This document shows positions 51,983-64,000 of a DNA stretch of 64,000 bases, in pieces. Source of the DNA: Paracoccaceae bacterium (GTDB taxonomy: Bacteria > Pseudomonadota > Alphaproteobacteria > Rhodobacterales > Rhodobacteraceae); contig JANSXZ010000013.1 of assembly GCA_024742705.1 (NCBI GenBank), positions 1-64,000 on the forward strand, written 5' to 3'. Position 1 is the first letter of the stretch; each line of letters begins with the position of its first letter. The translations under genes and the position numbers were made by a program. A model generated the notes under the pieces. That model saw only the letters and a list, made by a program, of their open reading frames with translations. It did not search any database and was not told the DNA's origin.

Positions 51983-52797
51983 TCCGCCGGGTCAGGCGCG
52001 TCCGCCGGGGCGGTGGCGAAATGCGCGCGCAGTTCGGCCGCCGTGGCGTCCGGGTGGGTGATCGGCACCATATGCCCCGCCCCGGGCACAACCCGGTTGC
52101 GCGCACCGGGGATGCGCCGCGCCAAACCGTCATTGACCACACCGATCACCCGCATCGTTTCGGATCCGCGCAACAACATCACAGGCATCGGCAGCCCCGC
52201 CAGAACGCCGGGCCGCAAAAATCCCTTGCTGTCGTCGATCAGCGCCGGGCCACAGGCGGGCACGATGTGAATGCCCCGCGTCATCGCGCGGCGCGAGCGT
52301 TCGGGCACATCGTCCCATTTGGTGCCATCGCCCCAGGCGCGGTTGAACAGGCGCGCCGCCAGAGGGTAATTCCGCGCCTCCATCGCGGCGGCATAATCCA
52401 CCGCAACGGCATCATAGGCATCCACCGCGCCCGGATCGTCGCGCAGCGCCACGCTGAAGATCACCGGTTCGATCAATGTCAGGCTGCGCACCATATCGGG
52501 ATGCACAATCGCCAGCCGCAACGCCACCGAAGCCCCGAACGAATGGCCCACGACATCCATCGGTTCGCGCAGCAGCCCTGCCGCCGCATCGGTGACCAGG
52601 TCGTGGAAATCGCCGGTTTCATCCCACATCGGGCTGCGTCCGTGGCTGGGCATGTCCATCGCCGTCACCGCGACACCGTCGCCCTCCATCGCCCGCGCAA
52701 GAGACTTCCACGCGCCCGAATGGGCCAGCGTGCAGTGCAGCGCCAGAACCTTTCGCGCGCCGGATCCGATCCGGGCGACATGCGGCTGAAATGTCAT
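51973..52797 (-). CDS. Alpha/beta-fold hydrolase
   Basis: A 274-residue hydrolase: LALHCTLAHSGAWKSLARAM near 18-37 replaces the common HGxxGS loop, the nucleophile Ser86 lies in DVVGHSFGASVALRLA, MPVMLLRGSET near 205 holds the acid region, and VVPGAGHMVPITHP near 238 the catalytic His. No signal peptide. Substrate not predictable. Its ATG overlaps the stop of the DsbA-like isomerase gene (ATGA). Confidence 0.88.
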   Translation of the reverse strand: MTFQPHVARIGSGARKVLALHCTLAHSGAWKSLARAMEGDGVAVTAMDMPSHGRSPMWDETGDFHDLVTDAAAGLLREPMDVVGHSFGASVALRLAIVHPDMVRSLTLIEPVIFSVALRDDPGAVDAYDAVAVDYAAAMEARNYPLAARLFNRAWGDGTKWDDVPERSRRAMTRGIHIVPACGPALIDDSKGFLRPGVLAGLPMPVMLLRGSETMRVIGVVNDGLARRIPGARNRVVPGAGHMVPITHPDATAAELRAHFATAPADAPDPAETR

Positions 52798-53396
52798 GCC
52801 CCGGCGCCCGTCAGGTGGCGGTCGAGATCGTCCAGCCGGTCCTGCCCCCAGAATTTCGCACCATCGCCCGTGATGTAGAACGGCAGGCCGAACACGCCGG
52901 CGGCCACCGCCCGGTCCAGGTTTGCGCCATAGGTTTCCGCACCTGCAAGAAGGCCGCTGTCGGCCAGTTCGGGATCGAACCCCGCGGCGGACAGGCATTC
53001 GCGGATCACGGAATCATCGGCCACATCGCGGTCTTCGGCCCAGCAGGCGCGGCACAGGTCGCGTACAAGCCGGCCCACATCGCCCCCGCCGGCCGCCTGC
53101 GCGGCAATGATCGCATAGCCCGACGGCGCCGCGTTCGTGGGCCAATGCGCCGGGGCCAGGTTGAATGGCATGTTCCGGTTGGCCGCCTGGCGTTGCAAAT
53201 CCTCGGCGCGGTAGCTCTGGCGCGCGGGATGACGCGCCGCCGGCGGCACACCGCCGGTTCGCGAGAAAAGCGCAATCGCATCGACCGGGCGATAGACGAT
53301 GCCGGCACCGTGGCGCGCGGCAATCTGTTCAAGGCGATCGTCGGCCAGGTAGGTGTAGGGCGATATCGCCGTCATGTAATAGTCGATGCTGTGCAT
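52794..53396 (-). CDS. 2-hydroxychromene-2-carboxylate isomerase (DsbA-like)
   Basis: A 200-residue thioredoxin-fold protein of the DsbA/HCCA isomerase group: IDYYMTAISPYTYLADDRLEQIA near 4-26, with Ser12 where DsbA has its Cys pair. NMPFNLAPAHWPTN and GVFGLPFYITGDGAKFWGQDRLDDL (cis-Pro loop, then the substrate region) follow. HCCA isomerase acts in naphthalene degradation with glutathione; homologues in non-degraders probably act on other glutathione conjugates. First of a two-gene unit. Confidence 0.88.
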   Translation of the reverse strand: MHSIDYYMTAISPYTYLADDRLEQIAARHGAGIVYRPVDAIALFSRTGGVPPAARHPARQSYRAEDLQRQAANRNMPFNLAPAHWPTNAAPSGYAIIAAQAAGGGDVGRLVRDLCRACWAEDRDVADDSVIRECLSAAGFDPELADSGLLAGAETYGANLDRAVAAGVFGLPFYITGDGAKFWGQDRLDDLDRHLTGAGA

Positions 53397-53450
53397 TGCG
53401 TCGCGCGCTCCCGGCTTGCTGTTTGCCTGACGGTAAGGCCGTGGTAAGCG

Positions 53451-53476
53451 GTGTCAACGTTACGAATCCGTGACAC
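53451..53476. promoter_or_regulatory. Operator-like dyad upstream of prs
   Basis: GTGTCA at 53451-53456 is inverted as TGACAC at 53471-53476, and the inner ACG/CGT can extend the arms with one bulged base. It lies 36 bp upstream of the prs ATG, in a divergent intergenic region. No regulator is identified. Confidence 0.4.
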
Positions 53477-53512
53477 TGTAAACGACCGCAAGCTTCGGGG
53501 AACACAAAAGCC

Positions 53513-54532
53513 ATGCCACTCATCCAGGACCCAAAGCTGATCGCAGGAAACGCAAACCGCCCGCTGGCTCAGGCCATAGCCCGCCGCATGACGTTGCATC
53601 GCGGGATGCAGGTGGGTCTGGTCGATGCGCGGGTTGAACGCTTCAATGACGGCGAGATCTTTGTCGAGGTTTTCGAGAACGTGCGCGGCGAGGACATGTT
53701 CATCGTCCAGCCCACATCGAACCCGGCCAACGACAACCTGATGGAACTGCTGATCATGGCCGATGCGCTGCGGCGGTCGTCGGCGGCGCGGATCACCGCG
53801 GTTCTGCCCTATTTCGGCTATGCCCGCCAGGACCGGCGCACCAAGGCGCGCACGCCGATCACCGCAAAACTGGTGGCCAACATGATCGTGGAATCCGGGA
53901 TCGAGCGGGTTCTGACAATGGATCTGCACGCGGCCCAGATCCAGGGGTTTTTCGATATTCCCGTCGACAATCTTTATGCGTCGCCGATCTTTGCGCTGGA
54001 TGTCCGCGCCCAGTTTCGCGGGCGCATGGACGAATTGATGGTCGTATCGCCCGATGTCGGCGGCGTGGCGCGGGCGCGCGAATTGGCCAAGCGGGTCAAC
54101 GCGCCGCTGTCGATCGTCGACAAGCGCCGCGAGACCCCCGGTGAAGTCGCCGAGATGACCGTCATCGGCGATGTCGCGGGCAAGATCTGCCTGATCGTCG
54201 ACGATATGTGCGACACCGCCGGAACCCTGTGCAAGGCGGCGGAACTTTTGATGGAGTACGGCGCCAAGGAGGTGCACGCCTATATCTCGCACGGCGTTCT
54301 GAGCGGCCCCGCCGTTGAAAGGGTTACGAATTCGGTGATGAAATCGCTGGTTATCACGGATTCGATCTCGCCCACCGAGGCAACGCGCAGCGCGCCGAAC
54401 ATCCGCATCGTGCCCACTGCCCCCCTCTTTGCCCAGGCGATCCTGAACATCTGGAACGGCACGTCGGTGTCATCGCTGTTCGAGGCCAACACTCTGACCC
54501 CGATCTACGAATCGCTCTACGCCGAAGACTAG
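53513..54532 (+). CDS. prs: Ribose-phosphate pyrophosphokinase
   Basis: A 339-residue PRPP synthase: [26 protein letters not shown] near 43-68, [26 protein letters not shown] near 101-126 (ATP-binding loop), [11 protein letters not shown] near 141, and the PRPP-binding [19 protein letters not shown] near 227-245. It makes PRPP for nucleotide, His and Trp synthesis. About 20 residues longer than E. coli Prs, as is usual in this group. Convergent with the H-type lectin gene. Confidence 0.97.
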   Translation: MPLIQDPKLIAGNANRPLAQAIARRMTLHRGMQVGLVDARVERFNDGEIFVEVFENVRGEDMFIVQPTSNPANDNLMELLIMADALRRSSAARITAVLPYFGYARQDRRTKARTPITAKLVANMIVESGIERVLTMDLHAAQIQGFFDIPVDNLYASPIFALDVRAQFRGRMDELMVVSPDVGGVARARELAKRVNAPLSIVDKRRETPGEVAEMTVIGDVAGKICLIVDDMCDTAGTLCKAAELLMEYGAKEVHAYISHGVLSGPAVERVTNSVMKSLVITDSISPTEATRSAPNIRIVPTAPLFAQAILNIWNGTSVSSLFEANTLTPIYESLYAED

Positions 54533-54544
54533 GCGCGCGGGCCG

Positions 54545-54892
54545 CTAGACATCCCACCTTTCGTCGTCGGGCAGTTCACCAATGGCCATCCAGTCGGCGC
54601 GGATGCGCGCAACGCGGCTGTCGTCCCAGGTGCGGAACACCAGAACAAAGCCATGTTTGGTGATGGCGTCCGTCGTCAGATCGGCGCGGATGTAGGGTTC
54701 GGTCGCCATGTCGATCAGCCCCATATGCGCGTGCACCACCGGAGGCCGCATGAAACTGGCCGAAAACCGGACCTTCGCGCGGATCTCGCGCGGGCCATGC
54801 CCGGTCCACATCTCGCCATCGGTTTCGTAATGGGCAAACACGGTTTTCTGCCCCTGGTCGATCCCCAGAAGGGGCCCCGAAAGTCGCTGCAT
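54545..54892 (-). CDS. H-type lectin domain-containing protein
   Basis: A 115-residue protein. GEMWTGHGPREIRAKVRFSASFMRPPVVHAHMGLIDM followed by RADLTTDAITKHGFVLVFRTWDDSRVARIRADWMAIG matches the H-type lectin fold (snail agglutinin-like), including the terminal W-x-A-x-G. No signal peptide. H-type lectins bind GalNAc in animals; ligands of bacterial versions are mostly unknown. An ATG at 54901 adds three residues. Separated from the atp operon by its terminator. Confidence 0.82.
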   Translation of the reverse strand: MQRLSGPLLGIDQGQKTVFAHYETDGEMWTGHGPREIRAKVRFSASFMRPPVVHAHMGLIDMATEPYIRADLTTDAITKHGFVLVFRTWDDSRVARIRADWMAIGELPDDERWDV

Positions 54893-54948
54893 CGCCAACA
54901 TCCATCTGCTTTGGCATCAGGTTGCACGGGCGGGCCGCCTGCGGGCAA

Positions 54949-54978
54949 CAAAAAACGGCTCCGGATAACCGGAGCCGT
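54949..54978 (-). terminator. Intrinsic terminator of the atp operon
   Basis: Perfect 10-bp stem: ACGGCTCCGG (54955-54964) pairs with CCGGAGCCGT (54969-54978) around a four-base loop. On the minus strand it is followed by a T-run (A-run at 54950-54955). It lies 24 bases after the atpC stop. Confidence 0.93.
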
Positions 54979-55002
54979 CGAAACCGCCGCCGGGTGGCGC
55001 GG

Positions 55003-55440
55003 TCAGAGGTTGGGCTGTTTTGCCGCCAATCCGATTTCGTCGCCCACGGCAACCATATCGGAAAGCAGCTTCACCGCGTCATCCACCGGGCCGGGTTCGT
55101 TCTGAAAGTTCGCCTTGGCCTGGTCATAGCGGCTCTGGGCTTCGGCCATCAGGCTGTCCATGTCGGCCTGGGTGATGGTGCTGCGCGGGATCGCGCGTTC
55201 GGCCAGCACCGAAATACCTTCGGGGCTGATCTCGGCAAAGCCACCGGATACGACATACTCGGTCACACCGTCATTGGCTTCGGCCTTCAGAAGGCCGGGC
55301 CGCAGCGTGGTGATGACTGGCGCGTGATCGGGCATGGCGGTCATGTCGCCATCCGCCCCCGGGATGCTCACCGATTTCACCGCGTGGCTTGCCAGGCTGC
55401 GCTCGGGGCTGACCAGATCGAATTGAATGGTGTCTGCCAT
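55003..55440 (-). CDS. atpC: F1F0 ATP synthase subunit epsilon
   Basis: A 145-residue epsilon subunit: [45 protein letters not shown] is the N-terminal beta-sandwich signature, then [23 protein letters not shown], and a C-terminal helical hairpin rich in Ala/Gln. It is part of the central stalk and regulates ATP hydrolysis. Last gene of atpHAGDC, 64 bp after atpD. Confidence 0.96.
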   Translation of the reverse strand: MADTIQFDLVSPERSLASHAVKSVSIPGADGDMTAMPDHAPVITTLRPGLLKAEANDGVTEYVVSGGFAEISPEGISVLAERAIPRSTITQADMDSLMAEAQSRYDQAKANFQNEPGPVDDAVKLLSDMVAVGDEIGLAAKQPNL

Positions 55441-55504
55441 TGATGTGTTTCCTCACAAGCAGGCCACCCGCCCGGATCTTCTGACCGGTCGGGTGGCGCG
55501 GGGA

Positions 55505-57824
<2,320 letters not shown>

Positions 57825-57838
57825 TGCCTTATCTCTCC

Positions 57839-59377
<1,539 letters not shown>

Positions 59378-59938
59378 TTATCCGACCTCTTTCATTGCAT
59401 TCTGGAGGGAGTCGAGCTTGGAACGGATCGAGGTATCGATCATTTTCGAGCCCACTTTTACGACAAGACCGCCGATGAGGCTTTCATCGACGGCGGCATT
59501 GATGGTGACGTCTTTTCCGACCGACGCCGACAGCACCGCAGCCAGCTTGTCGGATTGTTCCGCGGTCAGCGCCTGCGCGCTGGTCACATCGGCGGTGACC
59601 TGGCCCCGGGCCTCGGCGATCTGCGCGCGCAGCGCGGTCAGCAACTGCGGCAGAACGAACAGGCGGCGTTTGTCGGCCATCAGCGACAGCGCGTTGGCCA
59701 GAACGGTATCAAGCCCCATGCGGGCGGCGATCTCGGTGATCGCGCCGCGCTGTTCCGACCGCGCGATGACCGGCGACGAAATCAGATCCCTGAGGTCGGC
59801 GCTTTCGGCGAGGGCGGTGGCCAGGTCGTTGACACCGGCTTCCAGCCCGTCGAGGTTGTTGTTGTCCTGCGCAATCTCGAAGATTGCCGTGGCATAGCGT
59901 TCCGCGATGCCTGTGGAAATCGAAGCCGGTTCTGACAC
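59378..59938 (-). CDS. atpH: F1F0 ATP synthase subunit delta
   Basis: A 186-residue peripheral-stalk subunit: STGIAERYATAIFEIAQDNNNLDGLEAGVNDLATAL near 7-42, helical N domain, and the C-terminal SVGKDVTINAAVDESLIGGLVVKVGSKMIDTSIRSKLDSLQNAM. It links F1 to the F0 stator. The GTG at 59938 is chosen because GGAAGG lies six bases upstream; a GTG two codons earlier overlaps that site. First gene of the operon; the F0 genes are not in the window. Confidence 0.95.
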   Translation of the reverse strand: MSEPASISTGIAERYATAIFEIAQDNNNLDGLEAGVNDLATALAESADLRDLISSPVIARSEQRGAITEIAARMGLDTVLANALSLMADKRRLFVLPQLLTALRAQIAEARGQVTADVTSAQALTAEQSDKLAAVLSASVGKDVTINAAVDESLIGGLVVKVGSKMIDTSIRSKLDSLQNAMKEVG

Positions 59939-60026
59939 GTCCACCCTTCCGATAAATGGCCCCCAGCGGACTGTGGGGCGCGTTGGATCGCCTTGAAAGG
60001 CTCAAGGCGTCAAAATCAGCGACGAT

Positions 60027-60041
60027 GTAACAGAGCGTTAC
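60027..60041. promoter_or_regulatory. GTAAC-N5-GTTAC dyad upstream of atpH
   Basis: GTAAC at 60027-60031 and its inverse GTTAC at 60037-60041, about 90 bases upstream of the atpH start; a same-orientation GTAAC recurs at 60065-60069. A possible operator for the ATP synthase operon; the regulator is not identified. Confidence 0.35.
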
Positions 60042-60108
60042 CAACCCCGCAACATGCTATAGCGGTAACACGGAAATAGACTGCGCCATGTAAAAAAGGG
60101 CTTTGGCG

Positions 60109-60135
60109 TCCCTGCGACCCTTTGTGTCGCAGGGA
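60109..60135 (-). terminator. Perfect-stem hairpin downstream of the aldolase gene
   Basis: TCCCTGCGAC pairs with GTCGCAGGGA around a seven-base loop. It lies about 150 bases after the minus-strand aldolase gene. On that strand a T-run comes about 13 bases past the stem, so it is not a canonical terminator. Confidence 0.4.
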
Positions 60136-60281
60136 TTTCGGGAAATTTGCGGCCGGTTTGCGCATCCCGGACGAATCCCGGCGCCGCGATGCAGCACAGC
60201 ACCGCCCGCACGGGCCCGCGATTTCGGCAAATGCAAATCGCGCGACAAGGTGCGCGGGGGGGGGGCGCTCGCCGGGTGTGC

Positions 60282-61109
60282 CTAAAGATCGTGACCGGGA
60301 TTGGCACGCCGCAGTTTGCGCATCAGCCCCGGCCAGACCAGGTTGTCACCCGATCCGGGGGTAAACGCCCCACCCGCCTGCGCCGCGACCAGATCGGCCA
60401 TGTCCTGCGGTTCTTCGTGCAGATGCTCGGCCCCACCGGCCGCCTGGGCCAGGATCTGGGTCTTGCAGGCGTTTTCCAGGAAATACATCCGCAGAAACGC
60501 CAGCGCGCAATTCGCTCCCACCGTCAGCGTGCCGTGGTTGCGCAGCATCAACAGGTTCTTTTCGCCCAGATCGTTGACGATGCGCGCGCGCTCGTCGAGG
60601 TTCAGCGCGATGCCTTCATAGTCGTGATAGGCCAGATCGTTGTTCACGATCATCGAAAACTGCGTATAGCGGCGCAGGCCTTCCTTTTGCACCGAAACGG
60701 CGACACCATAGGGCGTGTGCACATGGATCACGCAGCCGGCGTCGTGGCGCGCCGCATGGATCGCGGAATGGATGGTGAAGCCCGCCGGATTGATGAAATA
60801 AGGCGTCTCCTGGCAGATGTTGCCATCCAGATCGATCTTCACAAGCGACGAAGCCGTCATTTCATCGAACATCAGGCCGTAGGGGTTGATCAGGAAACGC
60901 TCCTGGCCGTCCTCGTCGGGCAGACGCACCGAAATATGGGTGAACACCAGATCGGTCCACCCGTGCAGGGCACACAACCGGTAGGTGGCCGCGAGATCGC
61001 AGCGCAACTGCCATTCGGCCGGCGAAACGCTGTCCTTGACGCTGGTCAGCGTCGCCGGGTCGGGGATGTCGAAGCCCACAGGGCGCTGCACCGCGGATTG
61101 GTCGTTCAT
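60282..61109 (-). CDS. Class II aldolase/adducin family protein
   Basis: A 275-residue protein with the class II aldolase/adducin head fold: LAATYRLCALHGWTDLVFTHISVRLPD near 40-66, FLINPYGLMFDEMTASSLVKIDLDG near 71-95, zinc-binding HVHTPYGVAVS near 128 and RNHGTLTVG near 190. The L-shaped GWTDLVFTHIS version is common among uncharacterised alphaproteobacterial members; the substrate is unknown. GGGAGG precedes the ATG at 61109. Confidence 0.9.
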   Translation of the reverse strand: MNDQSAVQRPVGFDIPDPATLTSVKDSVSPAEWQLRCDLAATYRLCALHGWTDLVFTHISVRLPDEDGQERFLINPYGLMFDEMTASSLVKIDLDGNICQETPYFINPAGFTIHSAIHAARHDAGCVIHVHTPYGVAVSVQKEGLRRYTQFSMIVNNDLAYHDYEGIALNLDERARIVNDLGEKNLLMLRNHGTLTVGANCALAFLRMYFLENACKTQILAQAAGGAEHLHEEPQDMADLVAAQAGGAFTPGSGDNLVWPGLMRKLRRANPGHDL

Positions 61110-61181
61110 GGTTGTGATCCTCCCTTTTGTGCGGCGAGTATAGACACAGCGCAACGGCGAGGTCCAACCGCATGTCGGACG

Positions 61182-61922
61182 TCACACCGGGGTTGCGGTG
61201 GGTTTGGGCACCAGCGCCTCGATCGGGCTGCGCTGGGGGCTGCGCTGCACCCTGCCCTTGGGCGGATAGACCAGTTTGCTCGCCTCGACCATGAACACGC
61301 CGCCGGCCACCACCGCCGGCATCGCGCGGCCGATCTTTTCGAACATGCCGGCCGCCTGCATCCAGACCTTGCGGTCCGACGGAAACTGGTACAGCGCCGA
61401 CCGGTGCCTTTCGGGCAGGAACTGATGCTTGCGCAGCTGGGTTTCGAGCTGGCTCATGGAATAGGGCCGCCCGAAACCGAACGGCGTGCGGTCCGAACGC
61501 GACCACAGCCCGGCGCGGTTGGGCACCACAAACACCACCTTGCCGCCCGGCCCCAACGCCCGCCAGCATTCTTCGAGCAGATCCGAAGGCCGTTCCGAGG
61601 TTTCCAGCCCGTGCAGCACGACCAGCTTGTCGATATGCCCGGTCTCGACCGGCCACAGCGTTTCCTCGCACAGCACCGACACATTGGGCAGTTGCGGCGG
61701 CCACGGCATCACCCCCTGCGGGCCGGGCATCAGCGCCAGAACCCGCCGCGCATCGCCCAGAAACGGCCGCAACAACGGCGCGGCAAAGCCGAAGCCGGCC
61801 ACCGTCTGGCCCTTGGCCTCGGGCCAGAGCTCCAGAAGACGGCCGCGCACGGCGGCCTGTGCCGCGCGGCCCAGCGGGCTGCGGTAGTAGAAGTTTCGCA
61901 GATCCTGCACGTCGAGATGCAT
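61182..61922 (-). CDS. SAM-dependent methyltransferase (type 11-like)
   Basis: A 246-residue protein. [45 protein letters not shown] covers the SAM-binding start, in which the usual GxGxG is [60 protein letters not shown] is the second conserved block. It is divergently paired with gloB, as commonly seen in Rhodobacteraceae. Substrate unknown. Confidence 0.85.
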   Translation of the reverse strand: MHLDVQDLRNFYYRSPLGRAAQAAVRGRLLELWPEAKGQTVAGFGFAAPLLRPFLGDARRVLALMPGPQGVMPWPPQLPNVSVLCEETLWPVETGHIDKLVVLHGLETSERPSDLLEECWRALGPGGKVVFVVPNRAGLWSRSDRTPFGFGRPYSMSQLETQLRKHQFLPERHRSALYQFPSDRKVWMQAAGMFEKIGRAMPAVVAGGVFMVEASKLVYPPKGRVQRSPQRSPIEALVPKPTATPV

Positions 61923-61985
61923 TGCGGCTCTCCGTCCGATCGGTCACTCTGTGGATGGAACTTAACAGCGAAAGGGCGAAAGACC

Positions 61986-62753
61986 ATGCCTCTTGAGATC
62001 GTGACCGTCCCTTGCCTTTCGGACAACTACGCCTTCCTGGCGCATGACGCCGCTTCCGGCGAAACCGCGCTTGTCGATGTTCCCGAGGCCGCGCCGGTGC
62101 TGGCGGCGCTGGAAGCGCGGGGGTGGTCGCTCAGCCATATCCTGATCACCCACCACCACTGGGACCACATCGGCGGCCTGGACGAGGTGCGCGCCGCACA
62201 TCCCGCACGGGTGATCGGCGCACAGGCCGATCAAGGCCGCCTGCCCTCGCTGGACCAGGCGGTGACCGAAGGCGATGTTCTCACCATCGGTGGCGAGCCG
62301 GTGCATGTGATCGACGTATCGGGCCACACCGTCGGCCATGTCGCCTATCACGCGCCCGCCTCGCAGGTTGTCTTTACCGCAGACAGCCTGATGGCGATGG
62401 GCTGTGGACGGGTGTTCGAGGGGACGCATGCCCAGATGTGGCAGAGCCTGTCGAAACTGGCCGCGCTGCCGGCCGAAACGCTGGTGTGTTCGGGCCATGA
62501 GTACACCGCGTCCAACGCGCGCTTCGCGCTGACCATTGAACCCGACAATCCGGATCTTATATCGCGGGTTGCCGATATCGACGCCGCGCGCGCCGTGGGG
62601 CAGCCGACAGTGCCTTCGCTGCTTTCGCTGGAATGCGCCACCAACCCCTTTCTGCGCGCGGCCGATCCGGGGATCGCCCACAACCTGAACCTGAGCGGAG
62701 CTCCGGCGGAAGATGTATTCGCCGAAATCCGCCGCAGAAAAGACAACTTCTGA
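61986..62753 (+). CDS. gloB: Hydroxyacylglutathione hydrolase (glyoxalase II)
   Basis: A 255-residue metallo-beta-lactamase-fold thiolesterase. The binuclear metal motif THHHWDHIGG is at about 55-64, VSGHTVGHVAYH is near 110, FTADSLMAMGCGRVFEGT is near 129 and CSGHEYTASNARFAL is near 164. It hydrolyses S-lactoylglutathione to lactate in methylglyoxal detoxification. AAGGGC precedes the ATG at 61986. Confidence 0.96.
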   Translation: MPLEIVTVPCLSDNYAFLAHDAASGETALVDVPEAAPVLAALEARGWSLSHILITHHHWDHIGGLDEVRAAHPARVIGAQADQGRLPSLDQAVTEGDVLTIGGEPVHVIDVSGHTVGHVAYHAPASQVVFTADSLMAMGCGRVFEGTHAQMWQSLSKLAALPAETLVCSGHEYTASNARFALTIEPDNPDLISRVADIDAARAVGQPTVPSLLSLECATNPFLRAADPGIAHNLNLSGAPAEDVFAEIRRRKDNF

Positions 62754-62927
62754 CGCCAAAAATCCACGCGCCCGGAACACAGTAACGGCAATTGTGACGG
62801 CGAAATGAAAGAAAAAACTTGAAGCCGGCCACGCATCAACCAAACTCTAACAGTATGACGACATGGTTGGACCGGGGGAGCGCGTGTCGCGCCCTGCCCC
62901 GCCGGCGCAGATCAGAGGAGCACCCGC

Positions 62928-64000
62928 GTGCCTTCATTCTCGAACACACTCGAACAAGCCATTCATGCAGCGCTGGCGCTAGCCAACGAACGACGGCATG
63001 AATTCGCAACCCTGGAACACCTGCTTCTGGCCCTGCTGGATGAGCCTGACGCCACCCGCGTCATGAAGGCGTGCAGCGTGGACACGGACGAACTGCGCAG
63101 CACCCTGAACGATTTCGTGAACGAGGATCTGGCGAACCTCATCACCGACATCGACGGCTCGGAAGCGGTGCCCACGGCGGCGTTTCAGCGCGTGATCCAG
63201 CGCGCGGCAATTCATGTCCAGTCGTCGGGCCGCACCGAAGTGACGGGCGCCAACGTTCTGGTCGCGATCTTCGCCGAACGCGAATCGAATGCCGCCTACT
63301 TCCTTCAGGAACAGGACATGACCCGTTATGACGCGGTCAACTTCATCGCGCATGGCGTGGCCAAGGATCCGGCCTACGGCGAATCGCGCCCTGTCAGCGG
63401 CGCGACGGAAGCCCAGGAAGAACCGCAGGGCGTGACCGAGGGCGACCAGAAGGAAAGCGCGCTGGCAAAGTACTGCGTGGACCTGAACGCCAAGTCGCGC
63501 GAAGGCGACATCGACCCGCTGATCGGTCGCGAGGCCGAGGTTGAAAGGTGCATTCAGGTGCTGTGCCGCCGGCGCAAGAACAACCCGCTACTGGTCGGCG
63601 ATCCGGGTGTCGGCAAGACCGCCATCGCCGAAGGCCTGGCCCGCAAGATCGTCGCCGGCGAAACGCCCGAAGTGCTGGCCGGAACAACCATCTATTCGCT
63701 CGACATGGGCGCGTTGCTGGCCGGAACGCGCTATCGTGGCGATTTCGAAGAACGTCTCAAGGCGGTGGTAAGCGAGCTTGAGCATCACAAGGACGCGGTG
63801 CTGTTCATCGACGAGATCCACACGGTGATCGGCGCGGGCGCCACATCGGGCGGTGCGATGGACGCGTCGAACCTGCTCAAGCCGGCGCTTCAGGGCGGCA
63901 AGCTGCGCACCATGGGTTCGACAACCTACAAGGAGTTCCGCCAGCATTTCGAAAAGGACCGCGCCCTGTCGCGCCGGTTCCAGAAGATCGACGTGTCCGA
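62928..64000 (+). CDS. clpA: ATP-dependent Clp protease ATP-binding subunit ClpA (3' end outside window)
   Basis: 357 codons are visible, running off the right edge. The N-domain ([36 protein letters not shown]) is followed by a linker rich in Glu/Gln near 150-170. The first AAA+ module then carries [34 protein letters not shown] (Walker A near 218-225), [13 protein letters not shown] near 270, and [31 protein letters not shown] (Walker B near 291). ClpA unfolds substrates for ClpP. It starts with GTG at 62928, with GAGGAG seven bases upstream. A CTTGAAG at 62818-62824 could be the -35 of an RpoH promoter, but I see no good -10. Confidence 0.95.
   Translation, partial: MPSFSNTLEQAIHAALALANERRHEFATLEHLLLALLDEPDATRVMKACSVDTDELRSTLNDFVNEDLANLITDIDGSEAVPTAAFQRVIQRAAIHVQSSGRTEVTGANVLVAIFAERESNAAYFLQEQDMTRYDAVNFIAHGVAKDPAYGESRPVSGATEAQEEPQGVTEGDQKESALAKYCVDLNAKSREGDIDPLIGREAEVERCIQVLCRRRKNNPLLVGDPGVGKTAIAEGLARKIVAGETPEVLAGTTIYSLDMGALLAGTRYRGDFEERLKAVVSELEHHKDAVLFIDEIHTVIGAGATSGGAMDASNLLKPALQGGKLRTMGSTTYKEFRQHFEKDRALSRRFQKIDVS

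Larger units (their letters stand above)
59939..60281. promoter_or_regulatory. 343-bp region upstream of atpHAGDC
   Basis: It contains a GTAAC-N5-GTTAC dyad at 60027-60041, a further GGTAAC near 60064, and a hairpin with 10-bp arms at 60109-60118 and 60126-60135. The atp promoter should lie here. I see no gene and no clear sigma-70 boxes. A run of nine or ten G occurs near 60260. Confidence 0.4.

Noticed and set aside
60147-62753. 868-codon plus-strand frame ending in gloB
   Set aside because: Only the last 255 codons are gloB; the rest is antisense to the aldolase and methyltransferase genes.
62818-62824. RpoH promoter upstream of clpA
   Set aside because: A CTTGAAG -35-like element is present, but no CCCATNT-like -10 occurs at the right spacing.

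Overview
The window is high-GC chromosomal DNA from an alphaproteobacterium, most likely a member of the Rhodobacteraceae/Roseobacter group. I infer this from the combination of lineage-typical small families (DUF1150 beside Hsp20, DUF1467 beside methylmalonyl-CoA epimerase, DUF6455, DUF2161, a Hint-domain protein without the splicing Cys, a 48-aa PWAR-motif protein), an F1 ATP synthase operon without F0 genes, an AsnC/Lrp regulator divergent from trxB, and a CtrA-type site. I cannot fix the genus. Coding density is high, and many neighbours overlap by 4 bp (ATGA, GTGA or TTGA). I see no rRNA, tRNA, CRISPR array, transposase, integrase or phage gene.

Layout. 1-5.8 kb: YHS-domain exported protein; a coupled LysR / Fe-S uracil-DNA glycosylase / SseB-like operon; a capsule-export pair (KpsT ATPase and KpsE-like protein with a long cytoplasmic extension). 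The convergent gap after it holds a strong hairpin, a perfect CtrA box and a perfect DnaA box. 5.8-20.5 kb: AsmA, rimO, small conserved proteins, M48 lipoprotein and IMPACT-family protein, nitroreductase and EI24 protein, mce and DUF1467, a response regulator, GNAT, the DUF1800/DUF1501 pair and aspS. 20.5-30.7 kb: cyclopropane-fatty-acid-synthase-like enzyme, carB, a 26-residue predicted lipoprotein, a FabH-like ketosynthase, tdk, and the ybjN / proC / csaA-like / hydroxyacid dehydrogenase operon.

30.7-43.9 kb: ubiK, the lgt / midA-like / pgeF operon, the PWAR and Hint proteins, the lrp-trxB divergent pair, a heat-shock-type operon (hsp20, DUF1150, phzF-like, GT10-like glycosyltransferase), purE-purK, an orphan phnM coupled to an exported lipase, and an EamA transporter. 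43.9-53.4 kb: groESL with its CIRCE operator, DUF2161, Mn-dependent pyrophosphatase, HAD hydrolase, MaoC, ribF / YcgN-like / threonine aldolase, alpha/beta hydrolase and DsbA-like isomerase. 53.4-64 kb: prs, H-type lectin, the atpHAGDC operon with a strong terminator, class II aldolase, methyltransferase, gloB, and clpA cut off by the window end.

Most genes are housekeeping: translation (aspS, rimO), nucleotides (carB, purEK, prs, tdk), envelope biogenesis (lgt, AsmA, KpsTE), proteostasis (groESL, hsp20, clpA) and energy (F1). The observations I would follow up are regulatory or contextual: the CtrA/hairpin/DnaA cluster, an RpoH-type promoter whose operon runs into a PhzF and a GT10 gene, a modular intergenic repeat seen three times, the tiny lipoprotein, the orphan PhnM-lipase coupling, and a Tat-type DUF1501 protein beside a leaderless DUF1800 protein. 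No element here is clearly a new multi-gene system; the candidates are hypotheses.
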